Of a stretch of 64,000 nt of DNA, positions 52,710 to 62,085 are shown piece by piece. Positions within the stretch are counted from its first letter, which is position 1. Each line of letters starts with the position of its first letter. Made by a program: the position numbers and the translations under genes. The DNA is from Phyllobacterium pellucidum. GTDB lineage: Bacteria; Pseudomonadota; Alphaproteobacteria; Rhizobiales; Rhizobiaceae. The stretch is taken from assembly GCF_013327855.1 (NCBI RefSeq), contig NZ_JABUMX010000008.1:62001-126000 (forward strand), given 5' to 3'. Below the pieces are notes generated by a model, which was given only the letters and a program-made list of their open reading frames with translations, did not search any database and was not told where the DNA came from.

Positions 52710-54170
52710 ATGTCGGATCAGACTTGTCATGTTGCCGCGACCTCCAAAGGCGCGCTTCAGAGACCGGCGCCGAATTTCCGTATCATTGCGATGATCATTG
52801 CCAGTGCCATGTTCATGGAGCAACTCGATGCTACGGTGCTTGCGACGGCGCTGCCGACAATGGCGCGTGATTTCGGCGTCAGCGCGCCCGCGATGAGCAT
52901 CGCGCTCACATCTTATCTTTTGAGCCTTGCCATCTTCATACCGGCGAGCGGCCGGGTTGCCGACCGGTTCGGATCCCGCACCGTTTTCCGCACGGCTATC
53001 GGCGTATTCATCCTGGGTTCCGTGCTTTGCGCCTTCGCGCCGAACCTCACTTTCCTCGTCTTTGCGAGACTGGTGCAGGGCCTCGGCGGCGCCATGATGA
53101 TGCCGGTGGGCCGTCTGGTGCTGATGCGCAGCGTCGAGCGCAAGAATCTCGTTTCGGCCATGTCGTGGTTGCTGGTACCGGCCCTGATCGGCCCGATCCT
53201 CGGTCCGCCTGTTGGCGGCCTGATCGTGACTTACCTCGACTGGCGCTGGATTTTCTACATCAATGTCCCGATTGGCATCCTGGGCTTCATCCTCGTCAGC
53301 CTGTTCATAGAGGATTTCAAGGGCGAAGCGCGGGGACCCTTTGACTGGACCGGCCTGTTCCTTTCCGGCATATCGCTCGGCTCCCTGCTTTTCGGCTTCG
53401 AAATGGCAAGCCGCAGCGGCGAGGCCGGCCTTGCGGCTTCGCTGGTCGCAGTCGGCGCAATGGCCGGCATTGCTTATCTGCGTCATGCACGGCGGCACCC
53501 GTCGCCCATTCTCGATTTTTCGCTGATGCGCATTCCGAGCTTCAGCGCCTCGGTGGTCGCGGGATCGTTGACCCGTATTACGCAGGGCGCACAGCCGTTC
53601 CTGCTGCCGCTGATGTTGCAGCTTGGCTTCAACCTCTCCGCCGCATCGGCCGGCGCGATCGTCATCGCGACGGCACTCGGGTCGATGACGATGAAGGCGG
53701 TTGCACCAAAGATCCTGAGGCAGTTCGGCTTCCGCAACAGCCTCATCGTCAACGGCATAATCTCGACATTCGGCTATGCGCTGTGCGCGGCGTTCCGGCC
53801 GGATTGGCCGCTGCCGCTGATTTTCGTCCTTCTCTATTTCTGCGGCTTCTTCATGTCGTTTCAGTTCACGGCTTATAATACGGTCGCCTATGACGAGATC
53901 GGACGCGATCAGATGAGTTCGGCGACCAGTTTCTATACGACGTTCCAGCAGTTGATGCTGTCGCTGGGGATTTGTGTCGGCGCGCTTGCGCTGCACGGAT
54001 CAATGCTTGCGCGCGACCACGATGTGCCGGAACTCGGCGACTTCTCGGTCGCTTTCATCATCGTCACGGCGATCTCCATCACCGCAACGGTCTGGAACAT
54101 GCGGTTCTCAAATTCCGCGGGCGCCGATATCAGCGGGCATCAGGTAAAGACAACGCCGCGAAAGGCGTGA
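52710..54170 (+). CDS. DHA2-type MFS multidrug efflux transporter
   Basis: A 486-residue proton-driven efflux pump of the EmrB/QacA drug family, with about 14 membrane helices. Characteristic segments are ASAMFMEQLDATVLATALPTMARDF (helix 1), the motif A loop SGRVADRFGSRTVFR, and WLLVPALIGPILGPPVGGLI with WRWIFYINVPIGI (motif C and D1-like). The substrate is unknown. There is no adjacent HlyD-type partner or regulator. Confidence 0.94.
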   Translation: MSDQTCHVAATSKGALQRPAPNFRIIAMIIASAMFMEQLDATVLATALPTMARDFGVSAPAMSIALTSYLLSLAIFIPASGRVADRFGSRTVFRTAIGVFILGSVLCAFAPNLTFLVFARLVQGLGGAMMMPVGRLVLMRSVERKNLVSAMSWLLVPALIGPILGPPVGGLIVTYLDWRWIFYINVPIGILGFILVSLFIEDFKGEARGPFDWTGLFLSGISLGSLLFGFEMASRSGEAGLAASLVAVGAMAGIAYLRHARRHPSPILDFSLMRIPSFSASVVAGSLTRITQGAQPFLLPLMLQLGFNLSAASAGAIVIATALGSMTMKAVAPKILRQFGFRNSLIVNGIISTFGYALCAAFRPDWPLPLIFVLLYFCGFFMSFQFTAYNTVAYDEIGRDQMSSATSFYTTFQQLMLSLGICVGALALHGSMLARDHDVPELGDFSVAFIIVTAISITATVWNMRFSNSAGADISGHQVKTTPRKA

Positions 54171-54183
54171 TCTTCCGTCGTGA

Positions 54184-54453
54184 TCATCCATCGATGGTGA
54201 GAGAAATGACGCTGTTGTGATGGGTCTTGCAGACGAAGGGCGTGTTGCCGTTGGCCTTGCCCTGGATCGTCATCCACATGCCCTTGCCGAAATTGGTGGT
54301 GACCGCGGAAGCAGCGGGCGGTGTGAGCCCCTTTTTCTGGAGCGCTGCGCTGCAGGCGGCAATTGATCGCGGCTTGTTGGCCGATTCACCCGGCATCGGT
54401 GCGCTGACGATGAAGGCGCAAACCGGGACGATAAAGATGAGATAGCTTTTCAC
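54184..54453 (-). CDS. Small exported hypothetical protein (89 aa)
   Basis: An 89-residue protein with a signal peptide (KSYLIFIVPVCAFIVSAPMPGESA) and a short mature part with three cysteines (AACSAALQKKG and FVCKTHH). It converges on the MFS gene with 13 bases between their stops. No family recognised. A small periplasmic role is likely. Confidence 0.65.
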   Translation of the reverse strand: MKSYLIFIVPVCAFIVSAPMPGESANKPRSIAACSAALQKKGLTPPAASAVTTNFGKGMWMTIQGKANGNTPFVCKTHHNSVISLTIDG

Positions 54454-54580
54454 GATTCCCTCCCCAAAGAATGTGATCAGTAGGGGAGCTTACGCTTATT
54501 GCGGGTGGACAACCATCCAGCCAAAATCTCTAGCTCGAATGAATGGGTCCTCTGGACGGGAGTGCAGGTATCTCGGTCGC

Positions 54581-54811
54581 TCAGGCCGCTTCAGCCATCT
54601 GCACCAGACGGTAAAGCTCGCGTTCGAGCGTCGCAATATCGGCAGCGTGTAGCGTGCACCCGTTATGGTGGAGCAGGAAGACCGCGCCACTTTTTTCTAT
54701 GCAGCAAAGACCGTCAGCATAGACATAGCCTTCACCGTCGCACAGGCCTACAGCGAAAAGATCGTCGCAATAGTCCCGCGATTCTACGAACTCTTCGAAG
54801 CTCAGTTTCAT
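54581..54811 (-). CDS. Hypothetical small acidic protein (76 aa)
   Basis: A 76-residue protein starting at 54811 after AAGGAT; an ATG 9 bases earlier lies in that site. It has four cysteines, two adjacent (LCCIE) plus DYCDD and GLCDGEGYV, and a C-terminal helix ERELYRLVQMAEA. No signal peptide. Function is unknown; metal or redox binding is conceivable from the cysteines. Confidence 0.6.
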   Translation of the reverse strand: MKLSFEEFVESRDYCDDLFAVGLCDGEGYVYADGLCCIEKSGAVFLLHHNGCTLHAADIATLERELYRLVQMAEAA

Positions 54812-55120
54812 TCCGGTCATCCTTCAAGACGCCTATGTCAGTGATCGGATTTTGAGCCGATTCGCCTCAAATGCCTAGAAGGCGACGCGTTTGACCCCAA
54901 TATTTGCGCTTGCAGGGGCCGAAGTCGCTAGATGTGGAGCAAGCCCAGCGTTACGCCAAGGCTGAGGCCGATCGTGAATACGGTGAAACAATTGAAAGCT
55001 GTCAGGCGCATGAGGTTTTTCCCCCGTCGTTATTATTCGATCGCCAATCATCCAACAGATCGGCCATGCTGACAATCGCCCTAAAAGGATGAAGTGCCGC
55101 GCGATACACCGCGTCTGGCT
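54812..55120. other. Intergenic stretch after the glycosyltransferase gene
   Basis: 309 bases with no convincing gene. A 27-codon frame on the minus strand (54928-55011) encodes one hydrophobic helix behind a G-rich site, but it is too short to claim. I see no strong terminator. Confidence 0.4.
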
Positions 55121-56125
55121 TCACGCCCCGTCGGTTCGCCTGTAGTGGGCTGATTTGCAACCAAGGCAGGCAGCAATGAGGCCGGTAATAGATCCGAGGC
55201 AGGATGTCGCCCTGACCAGTGACTGTCCCCCCGTGAATGGTGCGGCCAGACAGTATAAGGCAAACGACAGGATGCGCGCCGCTAGCGAACCCGGCAATCT
55301 AAGCAGCGTTTTCAAGGGACGCTTTTCCAGTTTGGAACGGAATTCCGTCGTGCAATGGTCCTTGTTGCGTTTGAATTGATAGAGGAACGTGAGTCGTGCA
55401 GATGGAATTGTTTCGTGAGCGACAGCAAGCGGTGTCCATCCGGTGAGGGCGCCCATTTTCCTTGCTTCCGACCAGAGACGCCAGTCCTCGCCGCCGGCAA
55501 GCCCCAATTGGGTATCGAAGCGTAGGCCTGTCGAACGAAAGAACTCTACCCGCCCCATCCAACTACCGGTGGCAAGTTTTATCCTATGGTGTGAACCTGT
55601 ATCGCGCATGCGACGGCACTTCGCTTCGCAGGCCCGACTGTGCCAAACCAGGCCGTTCCACACCAGTCTTTCCCGAAATGATGCGTCAGCATCGATGGGG
55701 GCGGGACGGACGGGCGAACCCACAATATCGAGATCGAGCTTGTCGCGCTCGGAAAGCAGGTGCATCAGCCAGTCCGGCTCGACTGTTTCGTCGTCATCGG
55801 CAAAGGTCAAAAGTTCCCCGCAAGCGTCGATCGCACATTCGATCGCCAGGTTACGCGCGGATGCAATCCCAAGGTTGGGCTCGATTTCATACCGCACACT
55901 CGTCTCCGGTGCTTGCAATCGGAACATTTCGATTATGCGGTCAAGCGTGGCGTGGCCGCTGTTCTCAATGATGATGAAAACAAGATCGGTATCGCTCGGT
56001 CGTTCTAGTCGTCCATAGGACTCAAGCAGTTGGGCAAGCATTTGTGGTCGATTGCGGGTTACGGTGCCGATACATATCCGGCGCCGTCCTGCCAACGCCG
56101 GTTTTGCCGCGCTGGAATGGTCCAT
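55121..56125 (-). CDS. Glycosyltransferase family 2
   Basis: A 334-residue GT-A fold sugar transferase, start at 56125 two bases after the deacetylase stop. It shows ICIGTVTRNRPQMLAQLLESY at the start, ENSGHATLDRIIEMF, GIASARNLAIECA, and the DxD-type metal site FADDDETVEPDWL. GEDWRLWSEARKMG in the acceptor part is also typical. A hydrophobic C-terminal segment may anchor it to the membrane. It would add a sugar to a surface polysaccharide; donor and acceptor are unknown. Confidence 0.9.
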   Translation of the reverse strand: MDHSSAAKPALAGRRRICIGTVTRNRPQMLAQLLESYGRLERPSDTDLVFIIIENSGHATLDRIIEMFRLQAPETSVRYEIEPNLGIASARNLAIECAIDACGELLTFADDDETVEPDWLMHLLSERDKLDLDIVGSPVRPAPIDADASFRERLVWNGLVWHSRACEAKCRRMRDTGSHHRIKLATGSWMGRVEFFRSTGLRFDTQLGLAGGEDWRLWSEARKMGALTGWTPLAVAHETIPSARLTFLYQFKRNKDHCTTEFRSKLEKRPLKTLLRLPGSLAARILSFALYCLAAPFTGGQSLVRATSCLGSITGLIAACLGCKSAHYRRTDGA

Positions 56126-56127
56126 GG

Positions 56128-56883
56128 TCAACCCGTCAGGCATTTGCGCAGCACGTTCATCCAGCCGTCGGAGCAACGTGCGATGCGGCGGGGCAGCATA
56201 AAAGCGTCGTGTGAGGGGCGGGCGCGCCCCCGAATTGTGGTTGTCGCGTGCGCATAGCCGGCATCCTCGACCATACACCTGACATTCTCGGAGACATCGC
56301 CATAAGGATAACAGAAGGCGTCAACCGTGTTGCCGACGATATCCTCGAGTTCCTTGCGAGAGTCTTCGATTTGGCGCTTCGCTTCGCGAGCGGGGATGGC
56401 GGGGAGGTGGACATGATCGAGAGTGTGTGCCCCGACCTCATTGCATGCGGCAGTCCATTCGAGCAATTCCAATTTCGACATGCAGGGCGCAGCGGGCACG
56501 CCGACTTCTGCGTCCCAGACGTTCGAACCACCAATCTGCCGGCTCACGAAGTAATTGGTAGCGGTGAACCCGAGCGACGACAGGACAGGCAACGCATATG
56601 TGTGCACGTTTTGAAAGCCATCGTCGAAGGTGATTCCAACGACGCGTCCGGATTTTTGACCCGATAGATATGGTTTGAGATCGTGCATCGACAGGCCGAT
56701 GAAGCCCAGGCGCTTCAACCGATGCATTTGCGTCCTAAAGTTGGATGGATCGACCGTCAATTCGCGAAATGGCGTGCCCCGCGGCGGCACCTGATCGATC
56801 TGGTGATACATCAGAATAGGAACCGGCCGATCTGCGCCGCTCGTGGTTCCGCGTAATTCCTCGTCGCCCGGTTGGCCCGCCAT
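56128..56883 (-). CDS. Polysaccharide deacetylase (NodB homology domain)
   Basis: A 251-residue carbohydrate esterase family 4 enzyme. The start at 56883 follows GAGGGA; a GTG at 56898 is an alternative. Motifs are MYHQID near the N-terminus, GRVVGITFDDGFQN (catalytic Asp pair), HTLDH (metal His pair) and FCYPYGD. There is no signal peptide, so it probably acts in the cytoplasm or on a lipid-linked sugar. It starts within 12 bases of the small membrane protein stop upstream, and the glycosyltransferase follows it. Confidence 0.92.
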   Translation of the reverse strand: MAGQPGDEELRGTTSGADRPVPILMYHQIDQVPPRGTPFRELTVDPSNFRTQMHRLKRLGFIGLSMHDLKPYLSGQKSGRVVGITFDDGFQNVHTYALPVLSSLGFTATNYFVSRQIGGSNVWDAEVGVPAAPCMSKLELLEWTAACNEVGAHTLDHVHLPAIPAREAKRQIEDSRKELEDIVGNTVDAFCYPYGDVSENVRCMVEDAGYAHATTTIRGRARPSHDAFMLPRRIARCSDGWMNVLRKCLTG

Positions 56884-56894
56884 CGCGAATTCCC

Positions 56895-57173
56895 TCACGA
56901 TAGGCGCGCAAGAAGCGCAAGAAGCGCACAGGCAGCGAGTATCGCCGCAATCGAAGCTGCACTCGCGCCTTTGGCAAGAAGCGCGCTCTGGCGCATGGAA
57001 GCGTCGATCGTCTCGGCAAGCGCGTTGCGACCATCCGACAGGCTGGCCAGTTCATCGGCGGTGATAATGTCGGTTGAAGCGTGCCAATGCCAGCCCGCTT
57101 TAATCGCAAACGCAACGGCGCCGAGGGTCGCAGCCGCAGCGAACCAGTTGGTGATGAATTTCTCGACAAACAT
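56895..57173 (-). CDS. Small two-helix membrane protein (92 aa)
   Basis: A 92-residue protein with an N-terminal hydrophobic segment (FITNWFAAAATLGAVAFAIKAGW), a soluble middle (ADELASLSDGRNALAETIDASM) and a C-terminal helix (AASIAAILAACALLALLARLS). No family recognised. It leads the deacetylase-glycosyltransferase unit and may anchor or assist the polysaccharide machinery. Confidence 0.6.
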   Translation of the reverse strand: MFVEKFITNWFAAAATLGAVAFAIKAGWHWHASTDIITADELASLSDGRNALAETIDASMRQSALLAKGASAASIAAILAACALLALLARLS

Positions 57174-57473
57174 TATCTACCCGCAACTGGGATGTGCAAA
57201 ACGAAACTGGCAATCAGCCGGCTATCCGGAAAATAAAAGAAAGGCTATGCGAAAAATGATTAGATCTTACCAAATGAAAGTATTCAATACTTTATCGGAT
57301 AATTATACTTGTGACTTTCTCAAATACATTACTACATTATTACATTGCAAAAAATCTGCACCTCATTGCCCTATAAGTCAGATGTTTTCAATAATACTTT
57401 CGCAGTATGATTCAAGTCAAAACGGGGAAGCCGTACATTCAAGGCGCATCATGCGGCACATTTTCAGCTTACC
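57174..57473. other. AT-rich intergenic region in the polysaccharide cluster
   Basis: About 300 bases, clearly more AT-rich than the flanking genes, with no convincing ORF. It includes several A/T runs and a short region of imperfect inverted repeats near 57330-57400. It probably carries the promoter of the leftward unit beginning at 57173. Confidence 0.5.
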
Positions 57474-58607
57474 TCAGGACGACAAGATCCGCGTGGGCTC
57501 GGGTACCGAAAGTTCCGCTATTTGTCCTTGCAGGATTTTTTCGACCTCGATTGCAATGCGCGCGGGATCGCTCAAGGTCACGGCCCGGAAGCGTCCGTTC
57601 TCGGCGTTGCCGGCATCCGGCTGATCGATGGTCTCGACGATCGCGGAACCCAACCGCTCAGGATCGTGCTCGGCGATCAGGTACCCGTAGCGCCTGTCGG
57701 TAATCACTTCGCCGAGACCGCCGTGCATCACGGAAGCTACCACCGGGATGCCGTAGGTCATCGCCTCGACCGGCGTATTGCCGAAGGCATCCCAATCGGA
57801 ATTGAACAGCAGGACATCCAGGCTGAGATAGAAGTCGCGCATATCCGCAATCCAGCCGAGCCAATGGATACGGTCGGCGATACCGAGTTCCTGCGCCAGA
57901 GCCTGTAGCTTCTCATTTTCGGGACCAGAACCCGCGATGGCGAAACGCACGTCGGGCCGCTTTACGGCAACGACCGCGGCGGTTCGCAAGAACACGTCAA
58001 ACCGCTTGCGATCGATAAGCCAGCCGGCATTGCCGATGATTTTGGCTTGTGGCGGCAACCCGTACCGTCGCCGTGCGGCCGCCTTATCCTCCGCAGAAGC
58101 CTTTTCCGGCACCGCCAGCGGATTGCGGATCGTGCGGGTTATGGATTTGACAGAAGGGACGATGGTTTCAGCCTCGAGCCGTACAAAATCCGACGGGTAA
58201 CTGATTGCATCGAAGCGGCGCTTTGCCAAACCATAGAAAAGCTTCCACTGCCAATCGGGACGCACCGAATGGTGGAAATGCATGGCGAGGAGGCGGCGAC
58301 CGCGCGCAATGCCGCCCAGCGTCAGCATTGCCAGGAGATTGCTTCCCGTCATCATCAGGGCATCTGCCCGCTCGCCCCGCAAGATCCGGTAAAGCGTGGG
58401 CAGGCTGCGCCAACCCAGGGCGCCCCGATATTCCATCCCGACCGCCTCGATGCCTGACTTGTCCAAATGCTCCTTGAGGGCACCGAGCGGATTGAGCGAT
58501 ATGACTTTAATCTCGTGGCCGCGATCCTGAAGGCATTGCATCAGCCGCAGCGAGGCCTGCTCCATGCCACCGAGTTCAGTGCACTGAATGATATTGAGAA
58601 TGCGCAT
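57474..58607 (-). CDS. Glycosyltransferase family 4
   Basis: A 377-residue GT-B enzyme starting at 58607 (MRILNIIQCTELGGMEQASLRLMQCL). The nucleotide-sugar half shows IGNAGWLIDRKRFDVFLRTAA, FAIAGSGPENEKLQALAQELG and the E-x7-E-like GNTPVEAMTYGIPVVASVMHGGLGEVI. No signal or membrane segment. It is on the same strand as the other polysaccharide genes but separated by the AT-rich gap, so it may be a separate unit. Confidence 0.92.
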   Translation of the reverse strand: MRILNIIQCTELGGMEQASLRLMQCLQDRGHEIKVISLNPLGALKEHLDKSGIEAVGMEYRGALGWRSLPTLYRILRGERADALMMTGSNLLAMLTLGGIARGRRLLAMHFHHSVRPDWQWKLFYGLAKRRFDAISYPSDFVRLEAETIVPSVKSITRTIRNPLAVPEKASAEDKAAARRRYGLPPQAKIIGNAGWLIDRKRFDVFLRTAAVVAVKRPDVRFAIAGSGPENEKLQALAQELGIADRIHWLGWIADMRDFYLSLDVLLFNSDWDAFGNTPVEAMTYGIPVVASVMHGGLGEVITDRRYGYLIAEHDPERLGSAIVETIDQPDAGNAENGRFRAVTLSDPARIAIEVEKILQGQIAELSVPEPTRILSS

Positions 58608-58841
58608 ATCCTTGCCTCGATCGGACGGCGCCCACATTGCGAGCACTATTTGTTGGAGGCGATGATCTTATTCCTCGGCAACAAATGAAAGTTATCCATC
58701 CGGATGAACTCCGCGAACCGTTCACTGGTTGTATAAAATAAGCAATCCGATGCGTAATCCTAATTGGGTACGGGACAGAATCGAAGAACAGGCGCCTAAT
58801 ATCGCCCAAAGCCGCAAAGGCAAAAGGGGGGCGAAGTCACT

Positions 58842-59516
58842 ATGGTGCCAATTTCTGTTGCGCTGGTCGATGACCATCCGCTCATGCTTGCAGGCGTCGT
58901 CAATCTCTTCGAAACCAACTCAGAATTTTCGGTTGTGGCCAAGGGCGCGTCGGCCGATGACGCACTCCAGATCAGCCGGCAATTGCGTCCCGATGTCATG
59001 GTTCTCGACCTTTACATGCCGGGCAATGTCTTTGAAGTCATCAGCGAGATAGGCGCAAATCCGGGAGGCACCAAGGTTGTGGCGTTCACTGCGATGACTG
59101 GCAGCGACTATGCTGTGCGCGCGCTGCACGCCGGTGCAAAGGGCTACGTTCTCAAGGGCAGCAGCGCCGATGAGCTCGTTGAGGGCGTGCGTGCCGCCCA
59201 TTCGGGCGAAACCTACATTACGCCGGCTTTCGCAATCAAAGTCATCGAAGCACTGCGCATCGCCTCCTTGCGCAAACGAGCTGCGGGACCGATCAAGCTC
59301 AGCATCCGTGAAGAACAGATCGTAAGCCTTCTGCTCCGGGGCCGTACCAATCGTGAGATCGCGATCGGGCTCGGCATAGGCGAAAAGACGGTCAAGAACT
59401 ATATGACGATCCTCATGCAGAAGCTGCATGCGCGAAACCGTCTTGAAGTGCTGATCGCCGCGCAGAAACTAGAGGTCGCCAGCCGCGACGAGCGCGAATC
59501 CGTTTCGCGTCATTAG
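58842..59516 (+). CDS. NarL/FixJ-type response regulator
   Basis: A 224-residue two-component regulator. The receiver domain has the acidic pair VDDH, the phosphoacceptor Asp56 in VMVLDLYMPG, and the Lys in KGYVLKGSS. A LuxR-type helix-turn-helix lies at about residues 152-210 (LSIREEQIVSLLLRGRTNREIAIGLGIGEKTVKNYMTILMQKL). A GGGGCGAAG site precedes the start. It converges with the histidine kinase gene, its likely partner, with 18 bases between the stops. Confidence 0.94.
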   Translation: MVPISVALVDDHPLMLAGVVNLFETNSEFSVVAKGASADDALQISRQLRPDVMVLDLYMPGNVFEVISEIGANPGGTKVVAFTAMTGSDYAVRALHAGAKGYVLKGSSADELVEGVRAAHSGETYITPAFAIKVIEALRIASLRKRAAGPIKLSIREEQIVSLLLRGRTNREIAIGLGIGEKTVKNYMTILMQKLHARNRLEVLIAAQKLEVASRDERESVSRH

Positions 59517-59534
59517 TCGAAGCGATTCCAATGC

Positions 59535-60953
59535 CTAGGCGCTGTTGCTTTCCAGGGGAACGGCGACAATAAGGCTGGTGCCTGCACCCGGTTCATGCAC
59601 GATCCGCACCGTGCCGCCAAATGCCTCCACCCGGTTGCGAATGCCCTGAAGTCCGAGTGGGTGCCGTCGCCCGGCCGAAGCAATTGGCTGGTCGGGGCTG
59701 GGGCCCTTGTCGCTGACAGTGACGGTGATGACGCTGCCATCGGCGCTCACTTCCACCCGCTGTCCGCGGGCTCCAGCATGGCGATAGGCGTTGTTGAGCC
59801 CCTCCTGCACGACCCGGTAAAGACATATTTTCAGCGGATGCGCGACCTTTTCCGGCAGATTCTCGTAATGTGCCGCGACAATTGACCCTGTCGCGTATTC
59901 GTGGCGTTGCGCTGCGAGCTTGAGCGCTGCTTCGATGGACAGGTTTTCAAGTTCCGGCAGCACGAGACCCGTCGAGAGCTCGCGCAGTTCACTGAGTACC
60001 TGGCTCGCAAGCCGCGACGGGTCGAGCTCATCCCGCTGGTTGCCTGCGCCCGACGTTTGCCCTAAGCGCAGTATCAGCAGGCTCAAGACCTGGACAGGAC
60101 CATCGTGAAGATCCGAGCCGATACGGTTGAGCAATGTTTCGTTGGACTTTGACGCGTCCATGCGCGCCTTGTCGGCGGTTCTGCGCAGTGAACGGTTCTG
60201 ATCGGCAAGCGCTTGCGCGTTCTCCAATTGCGATTTCAAGGTTTCACGCTGCGTATTGATAATGCCGCTGGCGCGCCGCACGATCAGGTAAAGCAGGGCC
60301 ATGATCGTCAAGGTCGTCGCCCCGACCAGTGCCCATGTGCTTCGCTGGACGCGCGATCGCTGGGCGATGAAATCCTCCGCTTCCTCGTATAGCTCTCCAA
60401 CCGCGATCACATCATGGTTGCCGGGTCGGTAGATAGGTGCGTAGATTTCGATCAGCGGACGCGCCGTTTGCTCGTTGGCGATACCCTGATCGTCGTGGTG
60501 CTCTTCAAGTTGAGCGACGACTGTTCCGGCGAACGCCCGTTCAATGTCCTCGGATGGCAGCCGTTTTCCCATAAGTGACTTGTCTGTGCTGTAGACAACA
60601 GTTCCGTCCTTGTCCCAGATTCTGAAGCCTTCCACTCGCTTCGCAAGATCCGTCCCGATTAGAAGGTCATCGAGTTCCTTCTGCTTTTCCGGAACGACCA
60701 GCGGCCTGCCATTTTCCTCGTCGACGTGGCGGGCAAGGAATCCTTCCATGTAAAGGGCCCCCGATTCTGCCCGGCTCCGCAACTGGTTAGCCGCAATCTG
60801 GGAACTCAGCCATTCTCCAAGGATCGCCATGGATCCCAAGAGGATGAGCGCGGCTACCACGAGGAATTGCGATTTTAGATCAAGGCGTTGCCAGTACCGT
60901 ACGAGCTTGCCGATACCGAACCGCCCACCCTCGTGGTTGAGGTCATAGGTCAT
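59535..60953 (-). CDS. NarX-type sensor histidine kinase
   Basis: A 472-residue membrane kinase. Helix 1 is at about residues 29-47 and helix 2 at 207-226, giving a periplasmic sensor of about 155 residues. A coiled linker (QRETLKSQLENAQALADQN) leads to the HisKA_3 phosphoacceptor His283 in SDLHDGPVQVLSLLILRLG. The ATPase region has EGLNNAYRHAGARG (N box) and GRRHPLGLQGIRNRVEAFGG (G box). It should phosphorylate the response regulator at 58842. The signal is unknown. Confidence 0.93.
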   Translation of the reverse strand: MTYDLNHEGGRFGIGKLVRYWQRLDLKSQFLVVAALILLGSMAILGEWLSSQIAANQLRSRAESGALYMEGFLARHVDEENGRPLVVPEKQKELDDLLIGTDLAKRVEGFRIWDKDGTVVYSTDKSLMGKRLPSEDIERAFAGTVVAQLEEHHDDQGIANEQTARPLIEIYAPIYRPGNHDVIAVGELYEEAEDFIAQRSRVQRSTWALVGATTLTIMALLYLIVRRASGIINTQRETLKSQLENAQALADQNRSLRRTADKARMDASKSNETLLNRIGSDLHDGPVQVLSLLILRLGQTSGAGNQRDELDPSRLASQVLSELRELSTGLVLPELENLSIEAALKLAAQRHEYATGSIVAAHYENLPEKVAHPLKICLYRVVQEGLNNAYRHAGARGQRVEVSADGSVITVTVSDKGPSPDQPIASAGRRHPLGLQGIRNRVEAFGGTVRIVHEPGAGTSLIVAVPLESNSA

Positions 60954-61225
60954 GTTGGCGATAAGGCCAAAAGTCCCGAAACTCTCTTGACCAAGGTCTT
61001 TGTAATTGACCGGACCTTCCGAACTACCAAGTTCGCTCCCCCCACCACATCATCCGACTATCGAAACTCGTGTCGACGTTTTTGGTGAGTTTGTCCCGGA
61101 GATCCGGGTCTGGTCAAGAAAAACACGCCGCGGGAGGGGGATGGCGCCTGCCTAAGTGCAGTCGCGGCAACAAAACACCGCGCATGAAAGCGATCCAGGA
61201 GGGCAATTATGGTAACCTACATTCG

Positions 61226-61413
61226 TTCGGATCAGGTCTATTTATCTTGCCGACGTCATCGTTCCAGCAGATGAACTGGAAAAGCTCGGCGACGGGAAGC
61301 TGCTGCCCGGCATGCCGGTCGAGGTCTTCGTTTCGGCAGAAGAGCGCACGGCGCTGTCATTTTTAGCCAAGCCGCTCGCCGATCAGTTCAGCCGCACGTT
61401 CAAGGAACAGTGA
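61226..61413 (+). pseudogene. Remnant of a type I secretion HlyD-family adaptor (3' end)
   Basis: From 61226 the frame reads YLADVIVPADELEKLGDGKLLPGMPVEVFVSAEERTALSFLAKPL and ends at TGA 61411. This is the C-terminal end of type I secretion membrane fusion proteins, whose last part is PGMP-x-EVF-x-RT-x-Y-L-x-PL. The rest of the gene is missing; an unrelated short frame with its own ribosome site begins at 61209 across the junction. It looks like a gene lost by deletion. Confidence 0.7.
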
Positions 61414-61477
61414 TGTTTCTTTTTTCAAGCAAGGTGTTAACGCCGTGTATTGAGGTTTGAACTTCGCTTGGTAGCGA

Positions 61478-61591
61478 TCAATTTTGTCCTGCCCATGAAG
61501 CATGCCGGGGTATTCCGCCGCCGTCTTGTGGATTGCTCGTGACACACCCGCTCAACGCCAATGCGAGGAACGCAACAATATAAAGTCGCAT
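61478..61591 (-). CDS. Very small lipoprotein (37 aa)
   Basis: ATG at 61591 with an excellent AGGAGGCAGCG site encodes 37 residues. A short signal peptide (RLYIVAFLALA) ends in the lipobox LSGC, followed by a polar tail. It resembles entericidin-like lipoproteins in size only. Another frame on the same strand continues downstream, so a frameshifted longer gene cannot be excluded. Confidence 0.5.
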   Translation of the reverse strand: MRLYIVAFLALALSGCVTSNPQDGGGIPRHASWAGQN

Positions 61592-61820
61592 CGCTGCCTC
61601 CTGAAGTTTTGGATGATACGAGAATAAGCTCAAAAATCAGGAATGGTATGCGATCGCCTTCACCTTTGCTTGAGCGGAGGGTGATGGGGATGCGGCCGCT
61701 ACCCTTAAAGCTTGAGAGCGACGGAGTGGGATAGGCGATCGGCTCCAGCATTGCTCCGTGCGAGCCGACACGCGTTCCGGTGGACTATATCGTTAAATAA
61801 ATGGCTCAGATCGGATGCTA

Positions 61821-61910
61821 TGGCGGAAGAGGTGAGATTCGAACTCACGGTACGGTTCCCCGCACGACGGTTTTCAAGACCGTTGCCTTAAACCACTCGG
61901 CCACTCTTCC
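61821..61910 (-). tRNA. tRNA-Ser (anticodon UGA)
   Basis: A 90-base tRNA with an encoded CCA, acceptor GGAAGAG/CTCTTCC, long variable arm and T arm GTGAG-TTCGAAT-CTCAC. The anticodon arm ACGGTCTTGAAAACCGT carries UGA, decoding Ser. The long variable arm confirms a class II tRNA. Confidence 0.96.
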
Positions 61911-62085
61911 AGCCTCAGCACAGCGAGCGAAACTATATAAAATTCGCCTCGAAGCATCGACGCGGCTTTTATAGCTCTTCGCATTGCCGCGTCAACGGCT
62001 GCGCCGCATCTTTTGCCGTGGACTTGTCCTACAGCGTGCCTTCAAAGTAGAGGAAGCACAACGGTAACATAGTGAGAAGCCGCAG

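Noticed and set aside
52704..53996. Minus-strand frame of 430 codons, rich in Arg, His, Asp and Glu
   Set aside because: Antisense of the DHA2 transporter gene; charge-rich shadows of membrane proteins look like this.
54928..55011. Minus-strand 27-codon hydrophobic frame
   Set aside because: One helix behind a G-rich site, but too short to separate from chance.
61363..61545. Minus-strand frame of 60 codons next to the 37-aa lipoprotein
   Set aside because: It overlaps the better supported lipoprotein frame and has no ribosome site.
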